From: 43-108 sp001915545
GTDB lineage: Bacteria; Bacteroidota; Bacteroidia; Bacteroidales; Bacteroidaceae
Length of the DNA stretch: 41,475 nucleotides
Reading direction: 5' to 3'
NCBI GenBank assembly: GCA_902491215.1
Contig: CABUGV010000032.1
Location: 1-41,475, forward strand
A model generated the notes under the pieces. It had not been told where the DNA came from and did not search any database. It saw only the letters and a program-made list of their open reading frames with translations. The position numbers and the translations under genes were made by a program. Below, one piece after another: positions 1 through 7,191 of the stretch. Each line of letters starts with the position of its first letter. Position 1 is the first letter of the stretch.

Positions 1-173
1 CCCAGACGATGATCAGACAAGCCTGCCGCTTTTGCCATATGCTCAAACGGAAACACCGAGTGAAGCCTGCCAAGCTCACTCTCATTGAAACTCTTGCGAT
101 ATTTTTCTATAATATCAAATTCTGTAAAGCCCAAAGTAGGCTGAATTTCTGAAATATTTTGTATCTTAGCCAT
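1..173 (-). CDS. IS-type transposase, N-terminal part (runs off left edge)
   Basis: An open frame starts at ATG 173 on the minus strand and continues past the window edge, giving 57 complete codons. The translation begins MAKIQNISEIQ, continues with GFTEFDIIEKYRKSF and ends near KAAGLSDHRLG. From memory this matches the N-terminus of a DDE transposase common in Bacteroides and Prevotella insertion sequences (DUF772/IS1182- or IS5-like architecture); the exact IS family cannot be fixed from this fragment. No catalytic residues are in the window. It lies 68 bases beyond the terminator of the VKOR-like gene and is probably an element inserted downstream of that operon. Whether it is intact cannot be told. 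Confidence 0.6.
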   Translation of the reverse strand, partial: MAKIQNISEIQPTLGFTEFDIIEKYRKSFNESELGRLHSVFPFEHMAKAAGLSDHRL

Positions 174-188
174 ATCTTAGTCATGGAA

Positions 189-228
189 TTTCCCCCGTTT
201 TGGCTGTCAAACCTTATTTTCGGGGGAA
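189..228. repeat. Inverted repeat next to the transposase start
   Basis: TTCCCCCG at about 189-196 is mirrored by CGGGGGAA at 221-228, separated by a 24-base AT-rich spacer. It lies just upstream of the transposase ATG, so it may be part of the insertion sequence end or a structure limiting read-through into the transposase. No target-site duplication can be assigned because the other end is outside the window. Confidence 0.4.
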
Positions 229-240
229 TACCTAAAGATA

Positions 241-290
241 CAAAAAAGCCAGCTAATTCGCAACACTTTGTGTATGAATTAGTTGGCTAA
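241..290 (-). terminator. Rho-independent terminator after the VKOR-like gene
   Basis: Arms 247-259 and 276-288 form a 13-pair stem with one G-U pair around a 16-base loop. On the minus strand it is followed at once by a run of T (complement of 242-247). It begins about 25 bases after the stop codon of the gene ending at 315 and so ends that transcription unit. Confidence 0.8.
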
Positions 291-314
291 TTTTATTCTA
301 TTTACTGAATATCC

Positions 315-1223
315 CTAAATAAATGAATCGAAATAACTATAATTATCTATATTAATTAAAAATATCAAACCGTTAACCCAAACCAGCACTTGTACCAAGG
401 TACATATAATACAAACATTTTTCAGAACAAATATCTGTTGCCACATACTCCATAAACCAAAAATCATAGCAAAACAACAAACAACAGATAATTCAAAACA
501 AAAATAAGGGGCTAAGGCATAACATAAAAGTCGACCAATGAAATACCCAAAACCTATTTCACTCCAAGTATAAATACTAAATTTAGACTTATCTGTAGAT
601 AATATTGAACTACAATTTCCAAAACTCAATGAAGAACAAATCTTATCACCAATCTTACTATAACCATATATCTGCCTTTCAACAAGTGCAAAACACAATG
701 CAATACCACACAAATCTAATAAAATTTGAAAATTCGCGTATATAGAGAATACATCATAGTAACAAACTATAGAATAAATGCACAAAAAAACAGGAATAGC
801 ATATATTGCCCATTTAGCAATAACTTTGGATATTTCTATATGCAAATGTTTCTTATAATCAGGTTCAACAGCTTGACTGATATCATTCATTACAACTAGA
901 GCACAACCATCCCATAATCGACTAAATTCCAACAAATTACTAACAAACTGCTTATCCTTCCAAATATAAGTTATAAAACCATTACGCACACAAATTGCCA
1001 GCATAAAATCTCCATCTAGATGAAGTATACATGGAAAAGACAGTTTTGACAGATCCTTATCAGGAAAATACATACCCTGACTTTCAATTCCATAAATACT
1101 TAACATTTGTTTAATACCTAGAAAATTATTATTATATGGATGTTCTCTGAAAAGCTTATTAGAAAAAAAGGTTGTATAAGGAACCTTACAAACTTTTAAA
1201 AACTGTGCTACAATATTATTCAT
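315..1223 (-). CDS. VKOR-family membrane protein with degenerate C39 peptidase-like N-domain
   Basis: A predicted thiol oxidoreductase of the vitamin K epoxide reductase family, which passes electrons from DsbA-like disulfide formation to quinone in the inner membrane. Residues 1-112 resemble the C39 peptidase-like domain that precedes VKOR in many Bacteroidetes proteins (EHPY near 27-30, IYGIES near 43-48), but I see no catalytic Cys in a C39 context, so that domain is probably non-proteolytic. Residues 134-292 hold about five hydrophobic segments. The VKOR hallmarks are present: loop cysteines C196 and C204, a following S/W segment (TWSEIGFGYF), and the CIIC motif at 271-274. Relatives often continue into a thioredoxin-like domain; this one stops with TAG right after the last helix. 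Its ATG follows the UDP-glucuronate decarboxylase stop codon with no gap (TAAATG), so the two are co-translated. The gene is visibly more AT-rich than the housekeeping genes, suggesting acquisition. Confidence 0.72.
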   Translation of the reverse strand: MNNIVAQFLKVCKVPYTTFFSNKLFREHPYNNNFLGIKQMLSIYGIESQGMYFPDKDLSKLSFPCILHLDGDFMLAICVRNGFITYIWKDKQFVSNLLEFSRLWDGCALVVMNDISQAVEPDYKKHLHIEISKVIAKWAIYAIPVFLCIYSIVCYYDVFSIYANFQILLDLCGIALCFALVERQIYGYSKIGDKICSSLSFGNCSSILSTDKSKFSIYTWSEIGFGYFIGRLLCYALAPYFCFELSVVCCFAMIFGLWSMWQQIFVLKNVCIICTLVQVLVWVNGLIFLINIDNYSYFDSFI

Positions 1224-2183
1224 TTAGAAAGTATTATATATGGATTTTTTTCTGAAATAAAATATAGTTTTCAACAATCCCTCATCTAATCCGATTTTGG
1301 GCGCCCAACTTTTTAATTTTACAGTAGCCAAAGAAATGTCTGGACATCTTCTATATGGATCATCTTGCAAAGCTGTTTTTTTAACTATAACAGACATTGA
1401 ATTTGTCAGTTCTATGATTTTATGCGCTAAATCTTCTATTGTAAATTCATGTGGATTGCCGATATTAACAGGACCAGTAAAATCATCGTCCGTATCCATC
1501 ATTCTGATCATCCCTTCAATCAAATCATCGACATACTGGAAAGAACGTGTCTGCTTGCCATCACCGTATATTGTTATATTTTTGTTCCTTAAGGCTTGCA
1601 AAATAAAATTCGGAATAACCCTTCCGTCATTCTGCGCCATATTGGGACCATATGTATTGAAGATTCTTATTATCTTAACTCTTACCGCAAATTGTCTATG
1701 ATAATCCAGGCAAAGACTCTCAGCACACCGTTTACCTTCATCGTAGCAAGAACGTATACCGTTTATATTAACATTGCCATAATAAGATTCACGCTGAGGA
1801 TGTTCCTTAGGATCTCCATAGACTTCACTAGTAGAAGCTTGAAGAATTTTGCATCCATGAATACGCGCCAATTCAAGCATATTCATTGTTCCTACAACAG
1901 ACGTCTGCGTAGTTTTTACAGGATTGTGCTGATAATGCACAGGAGATGCAGGACAAGCAAGATTGTATATTTCATCGACTTTATCTTCAAAAGAAATGGG
2001 ATCAGCTATGTCGTGCCGTATGAACCTGAAATTCGGATATGCGCCAAACAAACCAAGATGTTCAATCTGGCCTGTGGACAAATCATCCAAACACATTACT
2101 TTATGCCCGTCTTTAAGCAAACGCAGACATAAGTGACTTCCTATGAAACCTAATCCGCCGGTAACGACAATAGTTTTTCCCAT
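1224..2183 (-). CDS. UDP-glucuronate decarboxylase (UDP-xylose synthase)
   Basis: An extended short-chain dehydrogenase of 319 residues that converts UDP-glucuronate to UDP-xylose with bound NAD, in the cytoplasm. The Rossmann glycine motif GGLGFIG is at 9-15, the STSE catalytic region at 117-120 (QASTSEVYGD), and the family signature CYDEGKR at 146-152 supplies Tyr147 and Lys151. NTYGP and DDLIEGM segments are in the usual places. Length is about normal for bacterial UXS (310-320), although the last dozen residues (FYFRKKSIYNTF) look unlike the usual end. The product would feed a surface glycan. The next gene starts immediately after its stop codon, and the secreted-protein gene upstream is 63 bases away, so all three may share a transcript. 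The UXS assignment is better supported than dTDP-glucose dehydratase or UDP-galactose epimerase because of the YDEGKR motif. Confidence 0.9.
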   Translation of the reverse strand: MGKTIVVTGGLGFIGSHLCLRLLKDGHKVMCLDDLSTGQIEHLGLFGAYPNFRFIRHDIADPISFEDKVDEIYNLACPASPVHYQHNPVKTTQTSVVGTMNMLELARIHGCKILQASTSEVYGDPKEHPQRESYYGNVNINGIRSCYDEGKRCAESLCLDYHRQFAVRVKIIRIFNTYGPNMAQNDGRVIPNFILQALRNKNITIYGDGKQTRSFQYVDDLIEGMIRMMDTDDDFTGPVNIGNPHEFTIEDLAHKIIELTNSMSVIVKKTALQDDPYRRCPDISLATVKLKSWAPKIGLDEGLLKTIFYFRKKSIYNTF

Positions 2184-2246
2184 AAATACACAAAAATTAA
2201 TTCATTATCACACCATCAACTTTCGCCTATGATGTCTTCATAAGTA

Positions 2247-2648
2247 TCAATATTCAAATGTAGCTGTCTGTACACTACCGTCAGACATTGTCACATTGAC
2301 TTCATACGCTCCGTTTCCGAAATCATCCAGATCGAACGTTAAAAATCTGCCGCTCTCTGTAGGAACAAATTCTGTACTGCTTACTTCTGAATCATTCAGG
2401 TTAATTGAAACGATGACAGCTTCGCTGCTGTCAAACGCCAATTCCATTTGACCATCAGAATAGAGCCTGCCTGCAACTATATCAAAAGATGATATTGGGC
2501 TAAAATCATCATCATCATCACTTTCATTATTGACATGAAAATCAAGCCAAAACAAAACAGAAGGTGAATCACCAGTCATTTCGACTCTCGCATTTGCAGG
2601 CAAAGTCATGCCGAACAACATTAGCGCAATAAGTACAATGTTTTTCAT
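2247..2648 (-). CDS. Small secreted beta-rich protein, DUF3244-like
   Basis: Of 133 residues, the first 20 (MKNIVLIALMLFG...ANA) form a clear Sec signal peptide with an ANA|R cleavage site. The mature part carries an acidic run (ESDDDDDF near 42-49), then alternating hydrophobic residues ending in a GNGAYEVNVTMSDGS segment and a C-terminal TFEY. That layout, an Ig-like beta sandwich closing in a G-x-Y-x-v motif, resembles the DUF3244 group of small Bacteroidetes secreted proteins, but the similarity is judged by eye. Function is unknown. It is read from a promoter-like sequence about 36 bases upstream and may lead the operon with the decarboxylase and VKOR genes. The gene is not obviously damaged. 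Confidence 0.65.
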   Translation of the reverse strand: MKNIVLIALMLFGMTLPANARVEMTGDSPSVLFWLDFHVNNESDDDDDFSPISSFDIVAGRLYSDGQMELAFDSSEAVIVSINLNDSEVSSTEFVPTESGRFLTFDLDDFGNGAYEVNVTMSDGSVQTATFEY

Positions 2649-2683
2649 TATTCAATTAAATTTTATTTTTGTTAAACTTGTTG

Positions 2684-2715
2684 CAATATTAGACTTTTCA
2701 AACAGAAATCGCAAA
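2684..2715 (-). promoter_or_regulatory. Promoter of the small secreted protein gene
   Basis: Read on the minus strand, TTTG (2712-2715) is followed after 20 bases by TAATATTG (2684-2691), one mismatch from the Bacteroidetes -7 consensus TAnnTTTG with correct spacing. Transcription would start near 2677, about 29 bases before the ATG. Confidence 0.5.
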
Positions 2716-2733
2716 TCAACATTACAAGAAAAA

Positions 2734-2754
2734 ATGTAAATATCTGATTTACAT
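2734..2754. promoter_or_regulatory. Perfect 8+5+8 palindrome, possible operator
   Basis: ATGTAAAT (2734-2741) and ATTTACAT (2747-2754) are perfect inverted repeats around a five-base centre. The site lies about 20 bases upstream of the minus-strand promoter and between divergent genes, a usual place for a dimeric regulator to bind. The regulator is unknown. Confidence 0.45.
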
Positions 2755-2834
2755 CTATATAATTTTTCTAAACACCGTAAATTGTAATGTAGGCAGTCGG
2801 TCATTATACTGAAAATCTTAAGCGTCGGAGCAAT

Positions 2835-2892
2835 TCCGGGCGCTCAGGATGAAGATTTTGAGCGCCCGGAGTCATCTCTGCGGGCGCCCGGA
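2835..2892. repeat. GC-rich hairpin with a third, competing arm
   Basis: TCCGGGCGCTCA (2835-2846) pairs perfectly with TGAGCGCCCGGA (2859-2870) over 12 bases. A second copy of the right-hand arm core, GCGCCCGGA, follows at 2884-2892 and could pair with the same left arm over 9 bases. No T-run follows on either strand, so it is not a standard terminator. It stands out as GC-rich in an AT-rich intergenic region and lies upstream of the promoter of the TPR regulator gene. Confidence 0.6.
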
Positions 2893-2928
2893 AAATCATT
2901 CAAAGCTCAAATCAAAACTTTATCAAAA

Positions 2929-2958
2929 TTGAAAAGACAGAAAAATTACATACTTTTG
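2929..2958 (+). promoter_or_regulatory. Promoter of the TPR regulator gene
   Basis: TTG at 2929-2931 and TACTTTTG at 2951-2958 match the Bacteroidetes -33/-7 pair with a 19-base spacer. Transcription would begin near 2965, leaving a leader of about 11 bases before the ATG at 2976. This placement favours 2976 over 3005 as the natural translation start. Confidence 0.65.
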
Positions 2959-3004
2959 CAGAAAAGAACACAAGTATGGAAAAATCAAATACATATTCTC
3001 TATC

Positions 3005-4645
3005 TTGGTTGCAATAAATATTCTTTCATGCTCAAACAGCGGCATACAAGATAAGCTTGGAGATATAAGCACGTATGTGTGCTCCAATCCGGACAGTGCA
3101 AGAAAAGAGCTTGACAAAATAAACAAATCTGAGCTTACGACTGAAAAACTTCGTGCACATCATGCACTTCTTTCATGTGAAAGTGAATATCTGACCAAAT
3201 GCCCAATTGACGACTCTACGCTAAATGTTGCATCGAAATATTTTGTAGAAGGTAAAAATGGAACTGCATCCCAACAGATGGAAGCAGAACTTTTGTGTAT
3301 ATACAAAGAAATATACAATAAACCGGCAGAAGCATTGACAAAACTCTTGGAAATGGAAAAAAATATCGAGAGTTTATCTTCTCCATATTTTAAAGCTATG
3401 GTTGAATGTTTTATAATGATTATATATTACAACAATAATGAATTTCAAAGAATATTACAACATGCATATAAAGAACTTGAATATATAAACAAGACACATG
3501 ATATAAACAGAATCATAACAAGTAAAAATCACATCGGTATCGCATATAAAAACCTAAACGTGCTAGATTCTGCATATATCTATTTATCCTCATACAATGA
3601 TTATGAAAACCTTTTGGATTCTACAACCTTGTCAATGGCATACCATAATTTAGCATCTTTGCTCGATAAAATTGATACGTCAAATAATATAAAAATAAAA
3701 GAAGCACTAACAAAATCATTAAAATACAATGAAAATATTTACGAAAGGTCCAGAACATACATGAAAATGGCAAGCTACTACTATGAAACAGGTGAAAAAC
3801 AAATGGCTGACAGCTTCACAAATATTTTTTATAGAAGCGTAAGAAATAATGATTTTGGTGCATTATACAGAATGTCACGAACAATAAATATGTATTACGA
3901 AAAAGCAGGCAATCCAGACTCAGCTAATAAATACAAGGGGGAAATGCTGAAATACCGCATAAAGCGTGACTCCGCAATAAGAGCCAGCCGTGCTGTGGAA
4001 ATAACGCATCAAAGCGAGCTGGAAGAAGTTGAAGAGGATTCACGGACAAGGGTCGTGACAATTTCCATCATTTTTGCGGGCGTTGCCGGAGCACTCTTGC
4101 TGGGTGCGGCTGTATACAGAAGCAATAAGAACAAAGTGATACAGGAATACAGCAATAGCGTTGAGAAGCTGCATAAGATACAGGAAGAGCTCGAAGAGGT
4201 AAAAGAAAGGGAAAGAGCATCAAAAAAAGCCATTGCCTCAGAATCCCGAAGACTGAGGTTGGAAATAAAAAGACTGACAGACATGGCTGACACTTACAGC
4301 ATGAAAGTATTAGCAATGCTGACAAAGAACGGCTGTACCGACTTCAAACCCACAGCCGCCATATCCGAACAGTTCTATACCAGTATAAACAACGTATACA
4401 ACAAAACGGACAAAGGAAAAGATTTTGTAAAAAAGATTACAGAGGCTTGTCCAAGCATAAAAGATCGTGAATTATTCATCTGCTTACTGTACAGAGAAGG
4501 AATCAATAACGAAAAGACAATATCAAATATCCTGAACGTTACAGACGGCACATTCAGAACCATCAAAAGCAGATTGAAAAAGAAGCTGGAAGAAGTGCCA
4601 GAGAATTGTTATATAAATGAAATTCTAAAATCCATAGGACAGTAA
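3005..4645 (+). CDS. TPR membrane regulator with C-terminal HTH; apparent frameshift at its start
   Basis: A Bacteroidetes-type one-piece regulator: periplasmic helical repeats (about 20-330, TPR-like), one transmembrane helix (about 348-370, TISIIFAGVAGALLLGAAV), a charged coiled coil (375-430), and a cytoplasmic helix-turn-helix of the LuxR/sigma-4 kind near 488-530 (ISNILNVTDGTFRTIKSRLK). Such proteins are thought to sense envelope signals and control nearby genes; the ligand is unknown. The open frame allows only a TTG start at 3005, giving a signal peptide without its basic N-region. ATG 2976, ideally placed after the promoter, opens MEKSNTYSLSWLQ and stops. Adding one A to the A5 run at 2980-2984 would join it to MEKIKYIFSILVAINILSC, a complete lipoprotein signal with lipobox ILSC. 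So the gene is frameshifted at codon 3, mis-sequenced, or starts at TTG. The remaining frame is intact and AT-rich. Confidence 0.75.
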   Translation: MVAINILSCSNSGIQDKLGDISTYVCSNPDSARKELDKINKSELTTEKLRAHHALLSCESEYLTKCPIDDSTLNVASKYFVEGKNGTASQQMEAELLCIYKEIYNKPAEALTKLLEMEKNIESLSSPYFKAMVECFIMIIYYNNNEFQRILQHAYKELEYINKTHDINRIITSKNHIGIAYKNLNVLDSAYIYLSSYNDYENLLDSTTLSMAYHNLASLLDKIDTSNNIKIKEALTKSLKYNENIYERSRTYMKMASYYYETGEKQMADSFTNIFYRSVRNNDFGALYRMSRTINMYYEKAGNPDSANKYKGEMLKYRIKRDSAIRASRAVEITHQSELEEVEEDSRTRVVTISIIFAGVAGALLLGAAVYRSNKNKVIQEYSNSVEKLHKIQEELEEVKERERASKKAIASESRRLRLEIKRLTDMADTYSMKVLAMLTKNGCTDFKPTAAISEQFYTSINNVYNKTDKGKDFVKKITEACPSIKDRELFICLLYREGINNEKTISNILNVTDGTFRTIKSRLKKKLEEVPENCYINEILKSIGQ

Positions 4646-4660
4646 GAAAGTCTACTGTCC
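4637..4660 (+). terminator. Weak hairpin over the stop codon of the TPR regulator
   Basis: GGACAGTA (4637-4644) and TACTGTCC (4653-4660) form an 8-pair stem that includes the stop codon. Only TTAT follows, so termination would be inefficient. It lies between convergent genes. Confidence 0.35.
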
Positions 4661-4710
4661 TTATCGACGAATACAAACCAAAGGCCGAAACAGCACAATG
4701 CAGGTTGTCG

Positions 4711-4965
4711 TCACTCATGCACCTTACCCTGCTCCGTCAAGCAATCACGAATCTTGAAAAGCATGTTTATAGGTCCTGAGAAATTTCTGTTGGCATAATA
4801 TAGCTGAGCAAGATGTGAAAGCTGCGCAACGCTTACCTTTACGCTCTTGATATATTGTCCGTGACCCAAGTCAACCTCATCGTCGTACTCATGTTCGTTG
4901 AACCACTTGACAAGTTCATCGACTTCTTCTTTAGTATATGTAGGTTTGTAGTTGTTCATAATCAT
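4711..4965 (-). CDS. Small conserved-looking protein coupled to lpxB
   Basis: An 84-residue, mostly helical protein without signal peptide or membrane segment. It opens MIMNNYKPTYTKEEVDELVKWF and ends with NRNFSGPINMLFKIRDCL, reminiscent of small Bacteroidetes proteins of unknown function (DUF6965-like); I cannot name it firmly. Its ATG (4965-4963) overlaps the lpxB stop by one base in the arrangement TAATG, so it is translationally coupled to lpxB and made in the same operon as surE and lpxB. A second ATG at 4959 is possible. The tight coupling argues that it is a real gene. No role in lipid A synthesis can be read from the sequence. Confidence 0.7.
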   Translation of the reverse strand: MIMNNYKPTYTKEEVDELVKWFNEHEYDDEVDLGHGQYIKSVKVSVAQLSHLAQLYYANRNFSGPINMLFKIRDCLTEQGKVHE

Positions 4966-6122
4966 TATTTTTTAGTTTTGTTTCTTTCTGTGAGTAATTT
5001 CACCATTATGCGCGCAGCCTTTGTCGATGCACCGGCTGGCCCGAGAATCTTATGCAGAGCTGAATAGTCGGCACGCATTCCATCAAGGCGTGAACCGCCA
5101 GGAAGTATCATTTTCAATTCAGAACGAAGATTATCTACATTCATTCTGTCGGCAACAAGTTCTGTCACAGCCTCCTTGTTGAGTATGAGATTTGCAAGAG
5201 ATATGTACGGCACATGCAGGAAGAGCTTGCGCAGGAACGAAATGAGTTTACCGGCACGTATGTAGTAGCAGACAACCTGAGGTACTGAAAGTATGGCAGT
5301 TTCGAGAGTTGCAGTACCGGAAGTTACAAGTGCGGCAGTGGAATGGCGAAGGATTCTGTACGTCTGTCCAAAAACGAGCTTCACGTCAGCACTTTCAGGT
5401 ATGAATTGACCATAGTAGTCCTTATCTATTCCTGGTGCACCGGCCACAACAAGCTGATAATCGCGGAATGCAGAAGCAGCCTCGATCATCTGCGGAAGAT
5501 TGTCTTTGATTTCCTGTTTTCGACTTCCGGCAAGAAGAGCAATGACAGGCTTTGAGGACAGTCCGTTGGTTCGGGTGAAATCCGTAAATGTATCGGATGC
5601 GGACTTGTCAAGATATTCCTGAACAGCATCGACACATGGATTGCCTACATAATGAATGGGATAATCGTGTCTACGATAGAAATCCACTTCGAAAGGCAAG
5701 ATGGAAAACATCTCGGACACACACTTGCGTATGGTCTTGATGCGGTACTCCTTCCATGCCCATATTTTAGGAGAAATATAATAATAGACCGGTATGGACG
5801 TATTTGCAGAAATATACTCCGCGATGCTGAGATTGAAGCCCGGATAGTCAACAAGTATAACAACATCCGGATTCCAGGCAACAATGTCTTTCTTGCAACG
5901 ACTCATGTTCGACAATATGGTGCGCAGGTGCATGACAACCGGAATGAAACCCATGTAGGCCAAATTACGATAATGACGCACAAGAGTTCCACCTACGGCT
6001 TGCATTTTGTCGCCACCGTAGAAGCGGAATTCGGCCACTGAATCTTCAGCTATAAGTGCCTTCATGAGATTGGACGCGTGTAAATCGCCTGACGCCTCAC
6101 CTGCTATTATGTAGTATTTCAT
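4965..6122 (-). CDS. lpxB: Lipid-A-disaccharide synthase
   Basis: A GT-B glycosyltransferase (family GT19) that joins UDP-2,3-diacylglucosamine and lipid X to form the lipid A disaccharide at the inner face of the inner membrane. The 385-residue length is normal. Diagnostic segments are the start YYIIAGEASGDLHASNL (2-18), GGDKMQAVGG (about 35-44), PVYYYISPKIWAWKEYRI, and LLAGSRKQEIKDNLPQM at the beginning of the C-terminal Rossmann lobe, followed by TSGTATLETAIL and PQVVCYY. The gene follows surE by 47 bases and overlaps the next small gene by one base, so the three form one transcript. Nothing looks damaged. Confidence 0.96.
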   Translation of the reverse strand: MKYYIIAGEASGDLHASNLMKALIAEDSVAEFRFYGGDKMQAVGGTLVRHYRNLAYMGFIPVVMHLRTILSNMSRCKKDIVAWNPDVVILVDYPGFNLSIAEYISANTSIPVYYYISPKIWAWKEYRIKTIRKCVSEMFSILPFEVDFYRRHDYPIHYVGNPCVDAVQEYLDKSASDTFTDFTRTNGLSSKPVIALLAGSRKQEIKDNLPQMIEAASAFRDYQLVVAGAPGIDKDYYGQFIPESADVKLVFGQTYRILRHSTAALVTSGTATLETAILSVPQVVCYYIRAGKLISFLRKLFLHVPYISLANLILNKEAVTELVADRMNVDNLRSELKMILPGGSRLDGMRADYSALHKILGPAGASTKAARIMVKLLTERNKTKK

Positions 6123-6169
6123 CGCTATATATAGTGGAAAAAATAGTTTTATTCGGTAAATAATGAAAG

Positions 6170-6943
6170 CTACATCGACAATGCCTTATCAAGTTCGCTG
6201 AGATACGAATAGGCCGTCATGTCGAGCTTTAGAGGAGTAACGGACACAAAACCGTCGCTCAATGCCGATGTATCGGTTTCAGAATCGTCATCGTCCCCGG
6301 TGAATTGTCCACTGAGCCAATAGTATGTCCATCCCTTTGGATGTACAGACTTCTGCCATTCGTTTGTCCAACTGCCTCCAGACATGCGACATACCTTCAT
6401 ACCACGGAACTCATGAAGAGAAGGGAAATTGACATTCAGACAAATACCCTCAGGAAGAGGACGTGCAAGCACAGAGGAAACGATGTGCCTGACGTAGGGA
6501 CGCAAAGGCTCAAAATCGGCATCGGGAGAAGTGAAACAACTTGAAAAACCAATAGAAGAGATATGTTTCATGCATCCTTCAAGAACAAGGCCCATTGTTC
6601 CGGAATAGTGAACATTGACAGACGAATTGTCCCCGTGGTTTACACCTCCCAAAACGAGGTCAGGCTTACGCGCAACAACTGTTTCGAGCGCCAGCTTGAT
6701 GCAATCGGTCGGTGTGCCAGAACAAGAATAGACCTCCATGTCCGGCTCCACTGATTCAGGCTCGATTCGTATAGGTGTTCTCGACGTGATGGACATGGCC
6801 GCTCCCGAACGCGGAGATTCAGGTGCTACAACTACAATATGTCCGAAATCCTTGACAGCATCGGCAAGAAAGCGTATGCCCTTGGCCTGCAGACCGTCAT
6901 CGTTGGATATAAGAATGAGAGGTTTTTCGTTGTCAGTCATCAT
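6170..6943 (-). CDS. surE: 5'/3'-nucleotidase SurE
   Basis: A cytoplasmic metal-dependent phosphatase acting on nucleoside monophosphates. The protein from ATG 6943 is 257 residues, the usual size; a longer frame to 7027 would add a hydrophobic stretch that SurE does not have, and a second ATG at 6940 is equally possible. Metal-binding landmarks are ISNDDGLQAKG near 12-22 (Asp15-Asp16), the SGAAMS serine and GGVNHGDN asparagine, and the substrate motif SGTPTDCIKLAL. It is first in a surE-lpxB-small protein operon. The SurE-LpxB neighbourhood recurs in Bacteroidales, though the functional link is unclear. The 250 bases upstream contain no convincing promoter match. Confidence 0.94.
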   Translation of the reverse strand: MMTDNEKPLILISNDDGLQAKGIRFLADAVKDFGHIVVVAPESPRSGAAMSITSRTPIRIEPESVEPDMEVYSCSGTPTDCIKLALETVVARKPDLVLGGVNHGDNSSVNVHYSGTMGLVLEGCMKHISSIGFSSCFTSPDADFEPLRPYVRHIVSSVLARPLPEGICLNVNFPSLHEFRGMKVCRMSGGSWTNEWQKSVHPKGWTYYWLSGQFTGDDDDSETDTSALSDGFVSVTPLKLDMTAYSYLSELDKALSM

Positions 6944-7125
6944 AAAAAGAATTATAAACAAATGAATGGCTGTACTTATCCAATTGCGAAGCAACAGTAC
7001 AGCAGACCATGACGCAAAGAGCGCCAACAGTCATACAAAAATACTGTTTTTTCAACAGAGACGGAATGATAAATGCTGTGAATATGCAAGGCAAATACCT
7101 TTTAAGCATATTCACAGCCCATATA

Positions 7126-7165
7126 TATAAAAAGAAACCGTCTGCCGAAACCACGACAGACGGTT
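7126..7165 (-). terminator. Terminator of the DUF349 gene
   Basis: AACCGTCTG (7136-7144) and CAGACGGTT (7157-7165) form a 9-pair stem with a 12-base loop; on the minus strand it is followed by TTCTTTTTAT. It lies 27 bases after the stop codon. The rest of the gap to surE (6944-7125) holds no gene I can support. Confidence 0.85.
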
Positions 7166-7191
7166 ATATATAAAATCAAATCGACAAATTA

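Noticed and set aside
1596..2132. A 178-codon plus-strand frame opposite the UDP-glucuronate decarboxylase
   Set aside because: Shadow of a gene with clear catalytic motifs; no independent signals.
6933..7154. A short minus-strand frame upstream of surE with hydrophobic residues
   Set aside because: It runs into the surE coding region in another frame and across the terminator of the DUF349 gene; no start signals.
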